In this document: piece after piece, positions 23,059-32,323 of the stretch
Layout: each line of letters starts with the position of its first letter
How positions within the stretch are numbered: the stretch's first letter is position 1
NCBI RefSeq assembly: GCF_032380655.1
Contig: NZ_JAWDIY010000006.1
Coordinates: 1-64,000, forward strand
Length of the DNA: 64,000 bases
Direction of reading: 5' to 3'
Source of the DNA: Diplocloster hominis
GTDB lineage: Bacteria; Bacillota; Clostridia; Lachnospirales; Lachnospiraceae
The notes under the pieces: model-generated
What the model saw: the letters and a program-made list of their open reading frames with translations, nothing else
Told to the model about the DNA's origin: nothing
Database searches by the model: none
Program-made: the position numbers and the translations under genes

Positions 23059-24660
23059 CTACAGGCGTTTCAGATACTCTGTAGGTGTACAGCCCATTTT
23101 CTTTTTGAAGCATTTCAGAAAGTAAATATAATCGTTAAAACCGCTTTTGGCCGCCACCTCCCGGATCGGGAGATGTTCACTGCGCAGAAGGCGGGCGGCG
23201 TGGTTTAAGCGCACCTGCATCAGATAATCCGGGAAGCTTACGTTAAGCTCCTGCCGGAACAGCTTGCTCAGATAGACGCTGCTGATATGGATCTGGGAGG
23301 CTGCCCCGGACTGGGACAGCGGTTCCGCAAAGTGTTCGTGGATATAGTTCAGTGCCTGGCGCATATAGACGGATAACTCCGGCACCTCCCTTTTCTGCAA
23401 TCGGTCAATCAGCCGGTCGAAAAGGGAGGCGATCCATTCCTGAACCGTGGACAGGGATGGGAAGTCATACAAATATTGGCCGGACAGCGTATCATCGTCA
23501 TAGATATCCTTAAAATTAATGGCCTGTTTCTTGCAGATCTGATTCAGCAGCCCAAGAAGATCCGTAAAGGCCATCTGCGTGACCGGCAGAGGCGGCTTTT
23601 GCCGGCGGATATCAGAGAAGATCTCATCCAAGAGCTGATGGGCTTTGTGGGAATCCCGTTGGAGAACGGCTTCTTTCAGCGCGTTTTCCCGGCTGATGCT
23701 CAGGAAATCGAAATCAGAGGAGGCGCTGGTCCCATTTCCCCGGGTGAAAATAGATCCGGGTTCGCAATAGAATTTCTGGCAAAGATTTTCCTCCGCCTGA
23801 CGATAGGAAGCAGGCAGATCCGCAGGCTGGATACTCAAGGTGCCGAGGCTGAAGCTTACGGACAGATTCAGGAATTTTTTCATGCAGAAGGTAATGCGCC
23901 CGATGGTATTCTGAATGGTATCGTGGATGGCACTCTCACTGCGCGTATAACCAAAGCTTAAGACCATCGCGTATTTTTCATTGGAAATATGGCACATGGC
24001 GCCGTTTTTCTGATCGGTGAGTATTTCGGTAACGATATTCACGATAGAAAAGGTGATCAGGTTATTGTTGGCCAGGTCCCTGGCCTGATAATCGTCGATA
24101 CACATTAACAAAGGCAGCATGCGGATGGGCTCTAAGGGGAGGGCCAGCACAAGGAAATGTGCCCGGATTTCCGCCGGATCAGAATAAAAACCAGTCAGCA
24201 GATGGATCAGAAAATCCTGGCGCAGGGCCGCCAGATTATTATCCGTCAGCCGGGAATGAGCCGGACGGTCCATAAGGCCGGCTGCCGCTTTTTCCAGGGC
24301 CGCCAAAAGCCCCTGCGGAGTCAGGGCGTGTTTTAGCAGATAATCCACCGCGCCGCCTTTCAGGGCGCCCCGGACATATTCGTAATCATCATAATTGCTG
24401 AGCGCGATAAACGGAACCTGGGGCATCAGCCGGTTTGCCTGTTCACACAGCAGGAGCCCGTCCATTTCCGGCATCTTCATATCGGTCAGAAGGATATCCG
24501 GACGGACCGTTGGCAGTTTATCAAGCGCCTCCTTTCCGTTAGAAGCCTCCGCGCACAGCACGAATTTCCGTTCTCCGGTGAAAGCCGGGATTTCTTCATT
24601 TAACATATATTTCAACGTGGTGCGCATCAGGACTTCATCATCTACGATCATCACATTCAT
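23059..24660 (-). CDS. YesN-like response regulator with AraC-type DNA-binding domain
   Basis: This 533-residue regulator has an N-terminal receiver (VMIVDDEVLMRTTLKYML, with the phospho-acceptor in DILLTDMKMPEMDG and Lys in YLLKHAL). A middle region of about 280 residues follows, then a C-terminal AraC double helix-turn-helix (YIHEHFAEPLSQSGAA through CTPTEYLKRL). YesN-type regulators control nearby sugar-transport genes. The gene overlaps its kinase by four bases (ATGA). The divergent ABC/GH locus starting at 26765 is the likely target. Confidence 0.93.
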   Translation of the reverse strand: MNVMIVDDEVLMRTTLKYMLNEEIPAFTGERKFVLCAEASNGKEALDKLPTVRPDILLTDMKMPEMDGLLLCEQANRLMPQVPFIALSNYDDYEYVRGALKGGAVDYLLKHALTPQGLLAALEKAAAGLMDRPAHSRLTDNNLAALRQDFLIHLLTGFYSDPAEIRAHFLVLALPLEPIRMLPLLMCIDDYQARDLANNNLITFSIVNIVTEILTDQKNGAMCHISNEKYAMVLSFGYTRSESAIHDTIQNTIGRITFCMKKFLNLSVSFSLGTLSIQPADLPASYRQAEENLCQKFYCEPGSIFTRGNGTSASSDFDFLSISRENALKEAVLQRDSHKAHQLLDEIFSDIRRQKPPLPVTQMAFTDLLGLLNQICKKQAINFKDIYDDDTLSGQYLYDFPSLSTVQEWIASLFDRLIDRLQKREVPELSVYMRQALNYIHEHFAEPLSQSGAASQIHISSVYLSKLFRQELNVSFPDYLMQVRLNHAARLLRSEHLPIREVAAKSGFNDYIYFLKCFKKKMGCTPTEYLKRL

Positions 24661-26465
24661 CGAAAATCACCTGCACTTTCTGCTGTGAATAAGGGGAACG
24701 ACAGCTCCGCGATGGTATACAAATCAGGCTTGCTGATGATGGTAAAGGACTGGCGGCTGCCGAACATCAGCTCCAGCCGGCTTCGGATATTGGCGATCCC
24801 GATATGGGAGGCGTCGCTGTCCACCGCATGAGACAGGGTATTTAGCTCCTCCTGGGTCATTCCTTTTCCGTTATCTTTGATCCTTATATATAGCTGGTCT
24901 TTATCCTGGAATATGCGGATCTGCAGATACCCCGGCCGGGTGGCGGGGGCGATTCCGTGCAGCAGGGCATTTTCCACCAGGGGCTGAAGCAGTAATTTGG
25001 GTATCAGGTAACTGTTCAGGGCGGTGTCCACGGAAAAGTAACTGGTAAATTTTCCGTTGAACCGGTATTCCTGGATTTCCAGATAGTGCTTCAGGTAATC
25101 GGTCTCCTCTGCCACAGTGACATACTTTTGGGGGCTTAGATTCACATGGAGCATATCGGAGAGAGCCTGCGTCACGCTCTGGATATTTTGCGCCCCCTGG
25201 ACGGCGGCCAGAAACTTAATGGTGTTCAGGGTGTTGTACAGAAAGTGAGGATTGATCTGAGCCTGTAGGGCTTTGATCTCCAGATTCCGTTTTTCATTTT
25301 CCCGGCTGCGGATATCTTCGATCAATTCCCGTATTCTTCGGATCATGTAGGTGATCTGGCGGTATAGCTGGCCCACCTCATCTTTGGTCTGTATCGAGAT
25401 GTTAAGTTCCAGCTGACCGGAATCGATCTTGCTGACGGCAGTGGACAGACGGGTCAGCTTCCGGGTGATAATGGAGATGAACAGGGTGACGGTGAGTATG
25501 AAGATCACCGCACACACCAGCGCGATACGAAAGACCACGGCGCGGGTGGTCATAAAGTCCTCCAGGATATTTTCATATGGTACAAAGCCGATCACGGTCC
25601 AGTCGGTGATGGATGCGTTCTGCTCGATGACCAGACAGTCCCTGCCGCCCAGCTCCGTGGTAAAATAACCGTCCTCCCGATGAGGGGACGCGGTCAGAAG
25701 TTTCAGCTCCTGATCGGTCAGTACCCGCTGTTCTTCCTCCTGCGGGAAAATCACACTTTCCGTATCCGGGTCCAGAATCAGCATAGAATAGCCGTTCACA
25801 TTCTGCACGTGAAACATGTCCTCCAGAAGGGAACACTTGATGTCGGCGACCACGACTCCGATCACCTGACCCTGATGCCGTATCTTTCTCGCTATGGAAA
25901 ATACCAGATCCCCGGGATAACCGCCTGCGGGATCATAATAATGCGGCGGTACAAAGAGCAGATCCTGGTCGGATTGAACAAGCTCCTGAAACCAGGGCTG
26001 CGCCGTCAGGTCCCTTCCGTTCATGAAGATCCCATAGGACAGGGTGTTCCCGCTCAGGTCGCTGACGGCCAGTCCGTTTAAGTAAGATTTAAAATTGCAA
26101 AGGCTGAAGATATAGTCCTCTGCGTCACGCCGGTATTGCAGCAGCAGCTGATCATCTTCATTTTCATTCGTCAGATAATTAAAGATCCGGGAGTTCAGGC
26201 CGAATCCCATATTGCTGGAGATCAGGGCGGTAATGCTGTTGATATCCTTTAAGGCGGTGCCAAAATTATTGTTGGACACCTGCATGATGGAATAAAGATC
26301 CCGGGAAGCGGTCTCGGAGGCCTGGCTGGTCATCCGCTGCGTCCATACCCGGGTCACGATTCCGGCGAAAAGGAAAAACAGGCAGACCGTGACGCAGAGC
26401 AGCTTCCATGTGAGACTGTGAAAGAATGATAGAACCTGTTGTTTGATATCGGATTTCGCTTTCAT
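24657..26465 (-). CDS. YesM-like sensor histidine kinase
   Basis: This 602-residue kinase has a membrane helix at about 19-38, a large extracellular Cache-like sensor (about 40-305), a second helix (IALVCAVIFILTVTLFISII), HAMP, the LytS/YesM-type His motif QINPHFLYNTLNTIKFLA, and an ATPase domain with DNGKGMTQEELN. It should sense a sugar or oligosaccharide outside the cell and phosphorylate the overlapping YesN-like regulator. AGGGCGGAG precedes the ATG. The kinase faces away from the glycan-uptake locus, with a long palindrome between them. Confidence 0.93.
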   Translation of the reverse strand: MKAKSDIKQQVLSFFHSLTWKLLCVTVCLFFLFAGIVTRVWTQRMTSQASETASRDLYSIMQVSNNNFGTALKDINSITALISSNMGFGLNSRIFNYLTNENEDDQLLLQYRRDAEDYIFSLCNFKSYLNGLAVSDLSGNTLSYGIFMNGRDLTAQPWFQELVQSDQDLLFVPPHYYDPAGGYPGDLVFSIARKIRHQGQVIGVVVADIKCSLLEDMFHVQNVNGYSMLILDPDTESVIFPQEEEQRVLTDQELKLLTASPHREDGYFTTELGGRDCLVIEQNASITDWTVIGFVPYENILEDFMTTRAVVFRIALVCAVIFILTVTLFISIITRKLTRLSTAVSKIDSGQLELNISIQTKDEVGQLYRQITYMIRRIRELIEDIRSRENEKRNLEIKALQAQINPHFLYNTLNTIKFLAAVQGAQNIQSVTQALSDMLHVNLSPQKYVTVAEETDYLKHYLEIQEYRFNGKFTSYFSVDTALNSYLIPKLLLQPLVENALLHGIAPATRPGYLQIRIFQDKDQLYIRIKDNGKGMTQEELNTLSHAVDSDASHIGIANIRSRLELMFGSRQSFTIISKPDLYTIAELSFPLFTAESAGDFR

Positions 26466-26514
26466 TTACTCCGCCCTCATGTGCTGTCGTAAAGCGCACT
26501 TTTATACTATAATA

Positions 26515-26606
26515 GAGTGAAGGGGGACATGTCCATTCCGGTTTGGGACATGTCCATTCCAGTTTGGACATGTCCCAGACCGAAATGGACATGTCCCCTT
26601 TCACTC
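26515..26606. repeat. Giant inverted repeat of the GGGGACATGTCC family (copy 2)
   Basis: Arms of 42 bases (26515-26556 and 26565-26606) pair with about three mismatches around an eight-base loop. The core contains GGGGACATGTCCATTCCGG, almost the same as copies at 15521 and 54961. It lies between two divergent promoters (kinase and binding protein), so here it cannot simply be a terminator. The rest of the 26466-26764 gap holds a TATAAT at 26710-26715, with no good -35, that probably belongs to the binding-protein gene. Confidence 0.85.
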
Positions 26607-26764
26607 ATTATACATAGGAAAAGTCAGGCGTGCAATGTAGGGGCTGATACTTTATAAAAACAGACAGTCCAGTTTAAAAAATGACAATTCGGTTAACCGC
26701 CCGGGAATCTATAATAAGTGCAACGAAGCAATTATAACGTTCAATTTATAAGGAGGATTTGAGA

Positions 26765-28165
26765 ATGAAGTTAAAACGAGTGATGAGTCTGTTTATTGCA
26801 GCGGTGATGACTTGTTCCCTGGCGGCCTGCGCAGGCAGCGGGAAAGAGGCGCCTCAGACGGCAAAGGAGGAAGCCGCAGCCGGTACACCGGCAGCAGCCC
26901 CGGCGCAGGATAAGGAGGAGGAAAGCGCCGGCAAAGAAGTAAAGACACTGACGATGCTGACCTTTACTGAGTGGTATACCGACGGCTGGGCGGCCCTGGA
27001 CAAATATATCAATGAAAATGCGGATGAACTGGGTTTTAAACTGGATATTCAGAAGATCGCCGGGGGTTCCCAGGGGGAAGAAGTGGTGAAAGCACGGTTT
27101 GCCACCGGTGACCTCCCGGATATCATACAGAGCTACGGTGCCAAATGGATCGACACACAGGTCAATGCACTGGATAAAATGGTGGATATGGAATCCCTGC
27201 CCAGCGAGTCGGAGTATGACGCTGCGACCATGGAAGAGGGCGGATACCGCTATAATGGGAAACTGTACGGAATGCCCATCGGAACAACGAGCCTGCTGGG
27301 TGTGTTTTATAATAAGGATGTGTTTGAGGCGTCCGGTGTAACCGAGGTGCCGAAGGACTGGCAGGGATTTCTGGATGCCTGTGAAAAGATCAAAGCAGCC
27401 GGAAAGATTCCCCTGTATTATTCGGGAAAAGATGCGTGGACACTGCAATGCTTCAATCACTTCGGATTTAATAAAGAAGTGTTTGACAGCGGATTAAGCT
27501 ATACCGAATTCTGGAATGAAATGAATACCAACAAACGGCACTACGCGGATTGCCCGCAGTTTAAAGATGCCATCGTAAAATCAAAAGAAATGCTGGATAA
27601 GGGCTATGTGCAGGAAACCTACCTGTCCGATACTTATGATATGGCGCAGACGGCACTGGCCAATGGGGATGCGGCTATGTATATCAATCCTTCCAATGTG
27701 CTGGATGAGATCGCCAACAAATATCCCGACGCCGTGGATCGTATCGGCGGTTTTGCCCTGCCCCTCTATGAGGACAGCCAGAATTATACCTGCCTGTCAC
27801 TCCCAGGAGCGCTGGGCGTCACCTCCAGCTGCAAGGACGTGGAGGCTGCTAAGAAGGCGATTGATTTTATCAGTTCCTCGAAAGCGCAGCAGATCTATGC
27901 CGATGGCGCAGCCGGTGTATATCTGAACAAAAATGTGACCTGTACGCTGACACCTGGGCTGCAGGATCTGGTGGATCTGATGCAGGACGGCAAGTCCATC
28001 GCGCTGTGGCAGGGAGCCGGGAATAATTATGGCTACGGTGATTTCGGAGCAATGGTACAGGATTATTATGTGGGCTCTAAGACGGTAGATGATCTGCTGA
28101 AAACCATGGACGACGAAACCGCGAAAAATGCCATCGCGGCCGGTGACACAAACTGGAATAAATAG
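26765..28165 (+). CDS. Sugar ABC transporter substrate-binding lipoprotein
   Basis: This 466-residue family 1 extracellular solute-binding protein has a lipoprotein signal with lipobox LAAC near residue 20, then a Glu/Ala-rich linker and the binding domain (LTMLTFTEWYTDGWAALDKY, ...). It should capture an oligosaccharide outside the membrane for the two permeases that follow. AAGGAGG is eight bases before the ATG at 26765. No ATPase gene is in the operon, so a shared MsmX-type ATPase elsewhere is expected. The nearby YesM/YesN pair probably controls it. Confidence 0.93.
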   Translation: MKLKRVMSLFIAAVMTCSLAACAGSGKEAPQTAKEEAAAGTPAAAPAQDKEEESAGKEVKTLTMLTFTEWYTDGWAALDKYINENADELGFKLDIQKIAGGSQGEEVVKARFATGDLPDIIQSYGAKWIDTQVNALDKMVDMESLPSESEYDAATMEEGGYRYNGKLYGMPIGTTSLLGVFYNKDVFEASGVTEVPKDWQGFLDACEKIKAAGKIPLYYSGKDAWTLQCFNHFGFNKEVFDSGLSYTEFWNEMNTNKRHYADCPQFKDAIVKSKEMLDKGYVQETYLSDTYDMAQTALANGDAAMYINPSNVLDEIANKYPDAVDRIGGFALPLYEDSQNYTCLSLPGALGVTSSCKDVEAAKKAIDFISSSKAQQIYADGAAGVYLNKNVTCTLTPGLQDLVDLMQDGKSIALWQGAGNNYGYGDFGAMVQDYYVGSKTVDDLLKTMDDETAKNAIAAGDTNWNK

Positions 28166-28205
28166 GCGGATCAGATTACGAATACCCGGAAAGGGGCTCT
28201 TGCTA

Positions 28206-29081
28206 TTGAAACAAAAAAGGATCTATTCCTATTGGATGCTGATACCGTGTCTGGCTATTTTCGGCATATTCTTTCTGCTGCCTGCCGTGATGGGTGTGGG
28301 ATTTTCCTTCCTGAATATCCGTAACGTGGACTTCCGTGCGGCCACTTTTGCAGGTATTGGAAATTATAAAAATGTGCTGACGGACAGCGGTATGAACATC
28401 GCTATCAAAAATTCTTTTCTCTTTGCGTTTGTCACCACCATTCTGAAGGTGACACTGGGCCTTTTGCTGGCTGTACTTTTGAACAATAAACTGAAAACAA
28501 CCAATTTTATGAGAACCGTATTTTTTTTGCCGGCGGTCTTAAGCAGCGTGGCGGTTGGGCTGATCTTTACCGCCATGATGCACCCGACCAACGGGATCAT
28601 CAATGTGGCGCTGCGGGCGATGGGACTGCCGATGCTGGCCCAGAACTGGCTGACAGACCCAAAACTGGCGATATTTTCCGTAGCCTTTGTGGAGGTGTGG
28701 AAATGGACCGGATTTACCATGGTGATTCTGCTGGCCGGCCTGCAGTCCATCCCGGAACATTACTACGAAGCGGCCAGAATCGACGGGGCAACCGGCTGGC
28801 AGAAATTCCGGTATGTGACATTCCCGTTGATCATGCCTGCATTCACCAATGCGCTGGTAGTCAACCTGATCGGCGGGCTGAAGGCTTTCGACGTGGTGCA
28901 GACCGTGACGGGCGGAGGCCCGGGGACTGCCACGGAAGTGTTCGGCACACTGGTATACAAATCATTCGGCAGCGGCCGTTATGGGGAGGGCTGTGCCGCC
29001 AGTATCATACTGTGCGTGGTTATCCTGCTGGTGGTCCTTCCCGTATACCGGTTTCTCACCGGTAAGGAGGTAGAGATGTGA
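28206..29081 (+). CDS. Sugar ABC transporter permease (MsmF/LplB-type)
   Basis: This protein of about 291 residues has six membrane segments and the EAA loop (YYEAARIDGATGWQKFRYVT) that docks to the ATPase. The TTG at 28206 behind AAAGGGG is the likely start; the frame stays open further upstream into the binding-protein gene but has no ribosome site there. The stop overlaps the start of the second permease. Confidence 0.9.
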   Translation: MKQKRIYSYWMLIPCLAIFGIFFLLPAVMGVGFSFLNIRNVDFRAATFAGIGNYKNVLTDSGMNIAIKNSFLFAFVTTILKVTLGLLLAVLLNNKLKTTNFMRTVFFLPAVLSSVAVGLIFTAMMHPTNGIINVALRAMGLPMLAQNWLTDPKLAIFSVAFVEVWKWTGFTMVILLAGLQSIPEHYYEAARIDGATGWQKFRYVTFPLIMPAFTNALVVNLIGGLKAFDVVQTVTGGGPGTATEVFGTLVYKSFGSGRYGEGCAASIILCVVILLVVLPVYRFLTGKEVEM

Positions 29082-29899
29082 TGGCAAAGAAAGTATCCGG
29101 AATGTTGGCGGAGATTTTCGCGCTGATCTGCAGCCTGTTTATGCTGGTGCCGTTTTATATGATCCTGATCAATTCCTTTAAGAGCAAGGAGGAGGCCGCG
29201 CTGGTAAATCTGTCCCTGCCGGATCAGTGGCATATAGTGGAAAATTACACGGATATGTTCCGCGAAGGGGGGCTGGGCCTTGCGTTTCGGAACAGCGTGC
29301 TGCTGACCGTGCCCAGCGTCCTGGTCATTATCCTTGTGAGCTCGCTGGCGGCCTTTGTGCTGCAGCGCAGGGTGAGTAAAGCGTCGAAAAGGCTGCTGCT
29401 GCTGATTCTGATGGGCCTGTTTATTCCGGGGCAGATTATTCCTACCTATTTTATCTGTTATTATATCCATGTGCGGACGTTTCTGGCGGCGGGACTTGTG
29501 CTGATTGCATCCAATCTTTCCATGGGAGTTTTTCTGTATACCGGATATTTTAAGAGTATACCAAGAGAATTGGATGAGTCGGCCATGCTGGACGGATGCA
29601 ATGGGCTTCAGCTGTTTTTCCATATTATATTCCCGCTGCTCAAACCGATTACAGTCACGCTCTTTATTATTACTTTTATGGGAATATGGAACGATTTCGG
29701 CACGACTATTTATTTCCTGAACAGTTCCAGGAACTTTACCCTGACGCTGACGATCTATAATTTCTTCGGGGTGCACAGTTCGGACTGGAACCTGGTGTTC
29801 GCGAATGTAATCGCGGTATCTCTGCCGGTGATTATCGTATACTTTATGGCGCAGAAACAGATTATGTCCGGGATGACTTCCGGTGCAGTGAAAGGGTGA
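29081..29899 (+). CDS. Sugar ABC transporter permease (MsmG/LplC-type)
   Basis: This 272-residue permease has six membrane segments and an EAA-type loop (IPRELDESAMLDGCNGLQLF). AAGGAGG at 29064-29070 serves either GTG 29078 or ATG 29081. It pairs with the previous permease to form the channel. The GH28-like gene starts six bases after its stop, so all are one operon. Confidence 0.92.
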   Translation: MAKKVSGMLAEIFALICSLFMLVPFYMILINSFKSKEEAALVNLSLPDQWHIVENYTDMFREGGLGLAFRNSVLLTVPSVLVIILVSSLAAFVLQRRVSKASKRLLLLILMGLFIPGQIIPTYFICYYIHVRTFLAAGLVLIASNLSMGVFLYTGYFKSIPRELDESAMLDGCNGLQLFFHIIFPLLKPITVTLFIITFMGIWNDFGTTIYFLNSSRNFTLTLTIYNFFGVHSSDWNLVFANVIAVSLPVIIVYFMAQKQIMSGMTSGAVKG

Positions 29900-29905
29900 G
29901 TGATA

Positions 29906-31366
29906 ATGAAGACAGAGGTACAGGCGCCGCCGTTTCCGGAAGGTATTCAGAAATCCGGCGAGCCGTTAGAGTATATGAGGCATGGCGCGGACCCCACGGG
30001 TGCCTATCCGGATAACCTGGCTCTGTCCGGGGAATGGTGCATGTACGCCGGAGAAACAAAGATCCCGGTCTGTTCGGTGCCGGTGACCCATGGGGGACCG
30101 CACAGTTTCTGCCAGATCTTGCTGGAGCAGGAGCAGAAAGAGCTGAACATAACCGTATGCTGCTTAAGAGAGGTACACAGTGTTAAGATACACGCGCGAA
30201 AGGGGGATTTTCCATTTCAGATCCAGGGAAATGTGATACGGGGAACCATTTCGGAGCCGGGATATCTGACCGTGGAGGTCAATGACAGAATATACGCGCC
30301 GCTGACCATTATCATACGGCCGCCGCTTAAAATGCAGGTGAACGAAAATGCAGAGCAGCGCGTACGCATCTATAAAGCGGGAATCCATGAAGTGGAATCA
30401 TTGGAACTAAAGGACAATGAAACCCTGTATCTGGAACCGGGGGCTATCTTGCGGGCTGTTCAGCCGGCAGCGGATGAAGCGCCAATGACAGAGAAAGACT
30501 GGGCCGGAATCCCCAATTACGCTGATTTTATCCGGGCAGATAACAGAAAAAATATAAGGATCATCGGCTACGGTATCATCGACCTGTCCGGCTTAGAGTG
30601 GCACGCCCGCAGGACGATCCGGCTCACGGGATGCGGGAATGTGGTACTGGACGGGCCGGTTCTGGTCGGGGCCGCGCACTGGACCACAGCCTTATTCCGG
30701 TGTGAGCATGTGAAAGTGAGGAATCTGGTTATGTTCGGCTACCGCCAGAACAGTGACGGCATCGATATCGTAAACTGCCGGGACGTCCATGTGGACAACT
30801 GTTACATAAGAACCGGGGATGACGCCATATGCATCAAATCCATGGAGGCACCGCCGGTCTGCGGCGGCGAGAAAATTCTGGTGGAGAACTGTACCGTCTG
30901 GGATGATAAAGTGAGGGGGATCGGAATCGCCGGGGAGTCCAAAAGTGATATCCATGATGTGATCTTCCGGGACTGTCTGGTACTGCACGGGCTGGCGGAC
31001 TGGGCCTATGAGCTGGGCGCGCTGTGTATTACCCTGTGCGACAGCGGTACAGTGTCGGATATTCTGTTCGAGAATATACGGATCCTGCAGGAAAGCGCCT
31101 GTGCGGTCAACTGTATGCTGTACCGGGACCGGTGGTCTACGGACACTCAGGCAGGCCATATCCGGGATGTTTGTTTTCGGAATATCCAGATCCCGGAGAA
31201 TACGCCCATCCGTATATGGGGATATGATGAGGATCATGCGGTGGAACATGTCTGTCTGGAACAGATCGATAATGGCGGGAAGCCATTGTGGATCGACCGG
31301 AATCCTTATGTAAAGAACATAACCGTAACCGGACATGAGGCAGCGGATAAGACGGCGGCCAGGTAA
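29906..31366 (+). CDS. GH28-like (polygalacturonase-fold) intracellular protein with altered active site
   Basis: This 486-residue beta-helix protein has no signal peptide. The GH28 landmarks NSDGIDIVNC and TGDDAICIKS are present, giving two of the usual catalytic aspartate sites. The third motif GHG reads GIAGES and the RIK motif is not evident, so the catalytic histidine is missing. It may act on imported oligosaccharides with altered chemistry or be inactive. It follows the permease gene by six bases and precedes a GH43 gene, pointing to breakdown of pectin- or hemicellulose-derived oligomers in the cytoplasm. Confidence 0.82.
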   Translation: MKTEVQAPPFPEGIQKSGEPLEYMRHGADPTGAYPDNLALSGEWCMYAGETKIPVCSVPVTHGGPHSFCQILLEQEQKELNITVCCLREVHSVKIHARKGDFPFQIQGNVIRGTISEPGYLTVEVNDRIYAPLTIIIRPPLKMQVNENAEQRVRIYKAGIHEVESLELKDNETLYLEPGAILRAVQPAADEAPMTEKDWAGIPNYADFIRADNRKNIRIIGYGIIDLSGLEWHARRTIRLTGCGNVVLDGPVLVGAAHWTTALFRCEHVKVRNLVMFGYRQNSDGIDIVNCRDVHVDNCYIRTGDDAICIKSMEAPPVCGGEKILVENCTVWDDKVRGIGIAGESKSDIHDVIFRDCLVLHGLADWAYELGALCITLCDSGTVSDILFENIRILQESACAVNCMLYRDRWSTDTQAGHIRDVCFRNIQIPENTPIRIWGYDEDHAVEHVCLEQIDNGGKPLWIDRNPYVKNITVTGHEAADKTAAR

Positions 31367-31409
31367 GCTATTATCATTAGGTAAAATTTAATGGGAAAGG
31401 ATATAGGCT

Positions 31410-32300
31410 ATGCTTTCTATAAATGAGATACAGATCCGGGACCCGTATGTACTGACAGATCCGGAGGAAGGATGTTACTACCTCTACGGAACCACGGACA
31501 AAGAGCCCTGGAGCGGGCAGGCGCAGGGGTTTCAGGCTTATAAAAGCAGCGACCTGGAACAATGGGAAGGCCCTTATCCGGTTTTCACCCCGCCCGCGGA
31601 CTTCTGGGCGGACCGGAATTTTTGGGCGCCGGAGGTGCACCTCTACCGCGGAGCGTATTACATGCCGGCCAGTTTCAAATCGGCAGATCACAGAAGGGCC
31701 GTGCATATTCTGTGGAGCCAGAACCCCTTGGGCCCTTTTCTCCCGCTGTCCCGGGAACCGGTCACGCCGGCCGGGTGGGAGTGCCTGGACGGTACGCTTT
31801 ATCTGGATGATGCAGGCTCTCCCTGGCTTATATTTTCCCATGAGTGGACACAGATCCATGACGGAGCGATGTGCTGCATGAGGCTTAAGGAGGATCTGAA
31901 GGCCGGCTGTTCCCTGCCTGCCGTAATGTTCCGGGCCTCCCGGTCCGGATGGAGTACCAATGACACCGGGGATGTGGTAAAAGGCGAAGGGGAGAATTAT
32001 GTAACGGACGGGCCGTTTCTTATGCGACCGAAGGACGGCGGGCTGATGCTTCTGTGGTCCAGTTATTCAGCCTCGGGCTATTCGATCGGGACGGCGTACA
32101 GCGCCAGCGGTAAAATCACAGGCCCGTGGCGTCATGCGGCAAAGCCGTTTTTTTCAGCGGACGGGGGACATGGTATGGTGTTTTGCACTTTGGATGGCAG
32201 GATGATGCTGGCCATCCATCAGCCGAACAGGACGCCCTATGAACGCGCCCGTTTCATTCCTGTTCGGCTGCGGGGACAGGATCTCGAATTATTGGAATAG
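31410..32300 (+). CDS. GH43-family glycosidase
   Basis: This 296-residue five-bladed propeller protein has the GH43 general-base region IQIRDPYVL, the middle aspartate in LDGTLYLDD, and a third motif VTDGPFL where the family usually has a glutamate (EGP). No signal peptide is present, so it acts inside. Arabinosidase or xylosidase activity on imported oligomers is the usual role; the Glu-to-Asp change makes the exact reaction uncertain. GGGAAAGGA precedes the start. Confidence 0.82.
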   Translation: MLSINEIQIRDPYVLTDPEEGCYYLYGTTDKEPWSGQAQGFQAYKSSDLEQWEGPYPVFTPPADFWADRNFWAPEVHLYRGAYYMPASFKSADHRRAVHILWSQNPLGPFLPLSREPVTPAGWECLDGTLYLDDAGSPWLIFSHEWTQIHDGAMCCMRLKEDLKAGCSLPAVMFRASRSGWSTNDTGDVVKGEGENYVTDGPFLMRPKDGGLMLLWSSYSASGYSIGTAYSASGKITGPWRHAAKPFFSADGGHGMVFCTLDGRMMLAIHQPNRTPYERARFIPVRLRGQDLELLE

Positions 32301-32323
32301 GACACGCACGAATGGAGGTAGAA

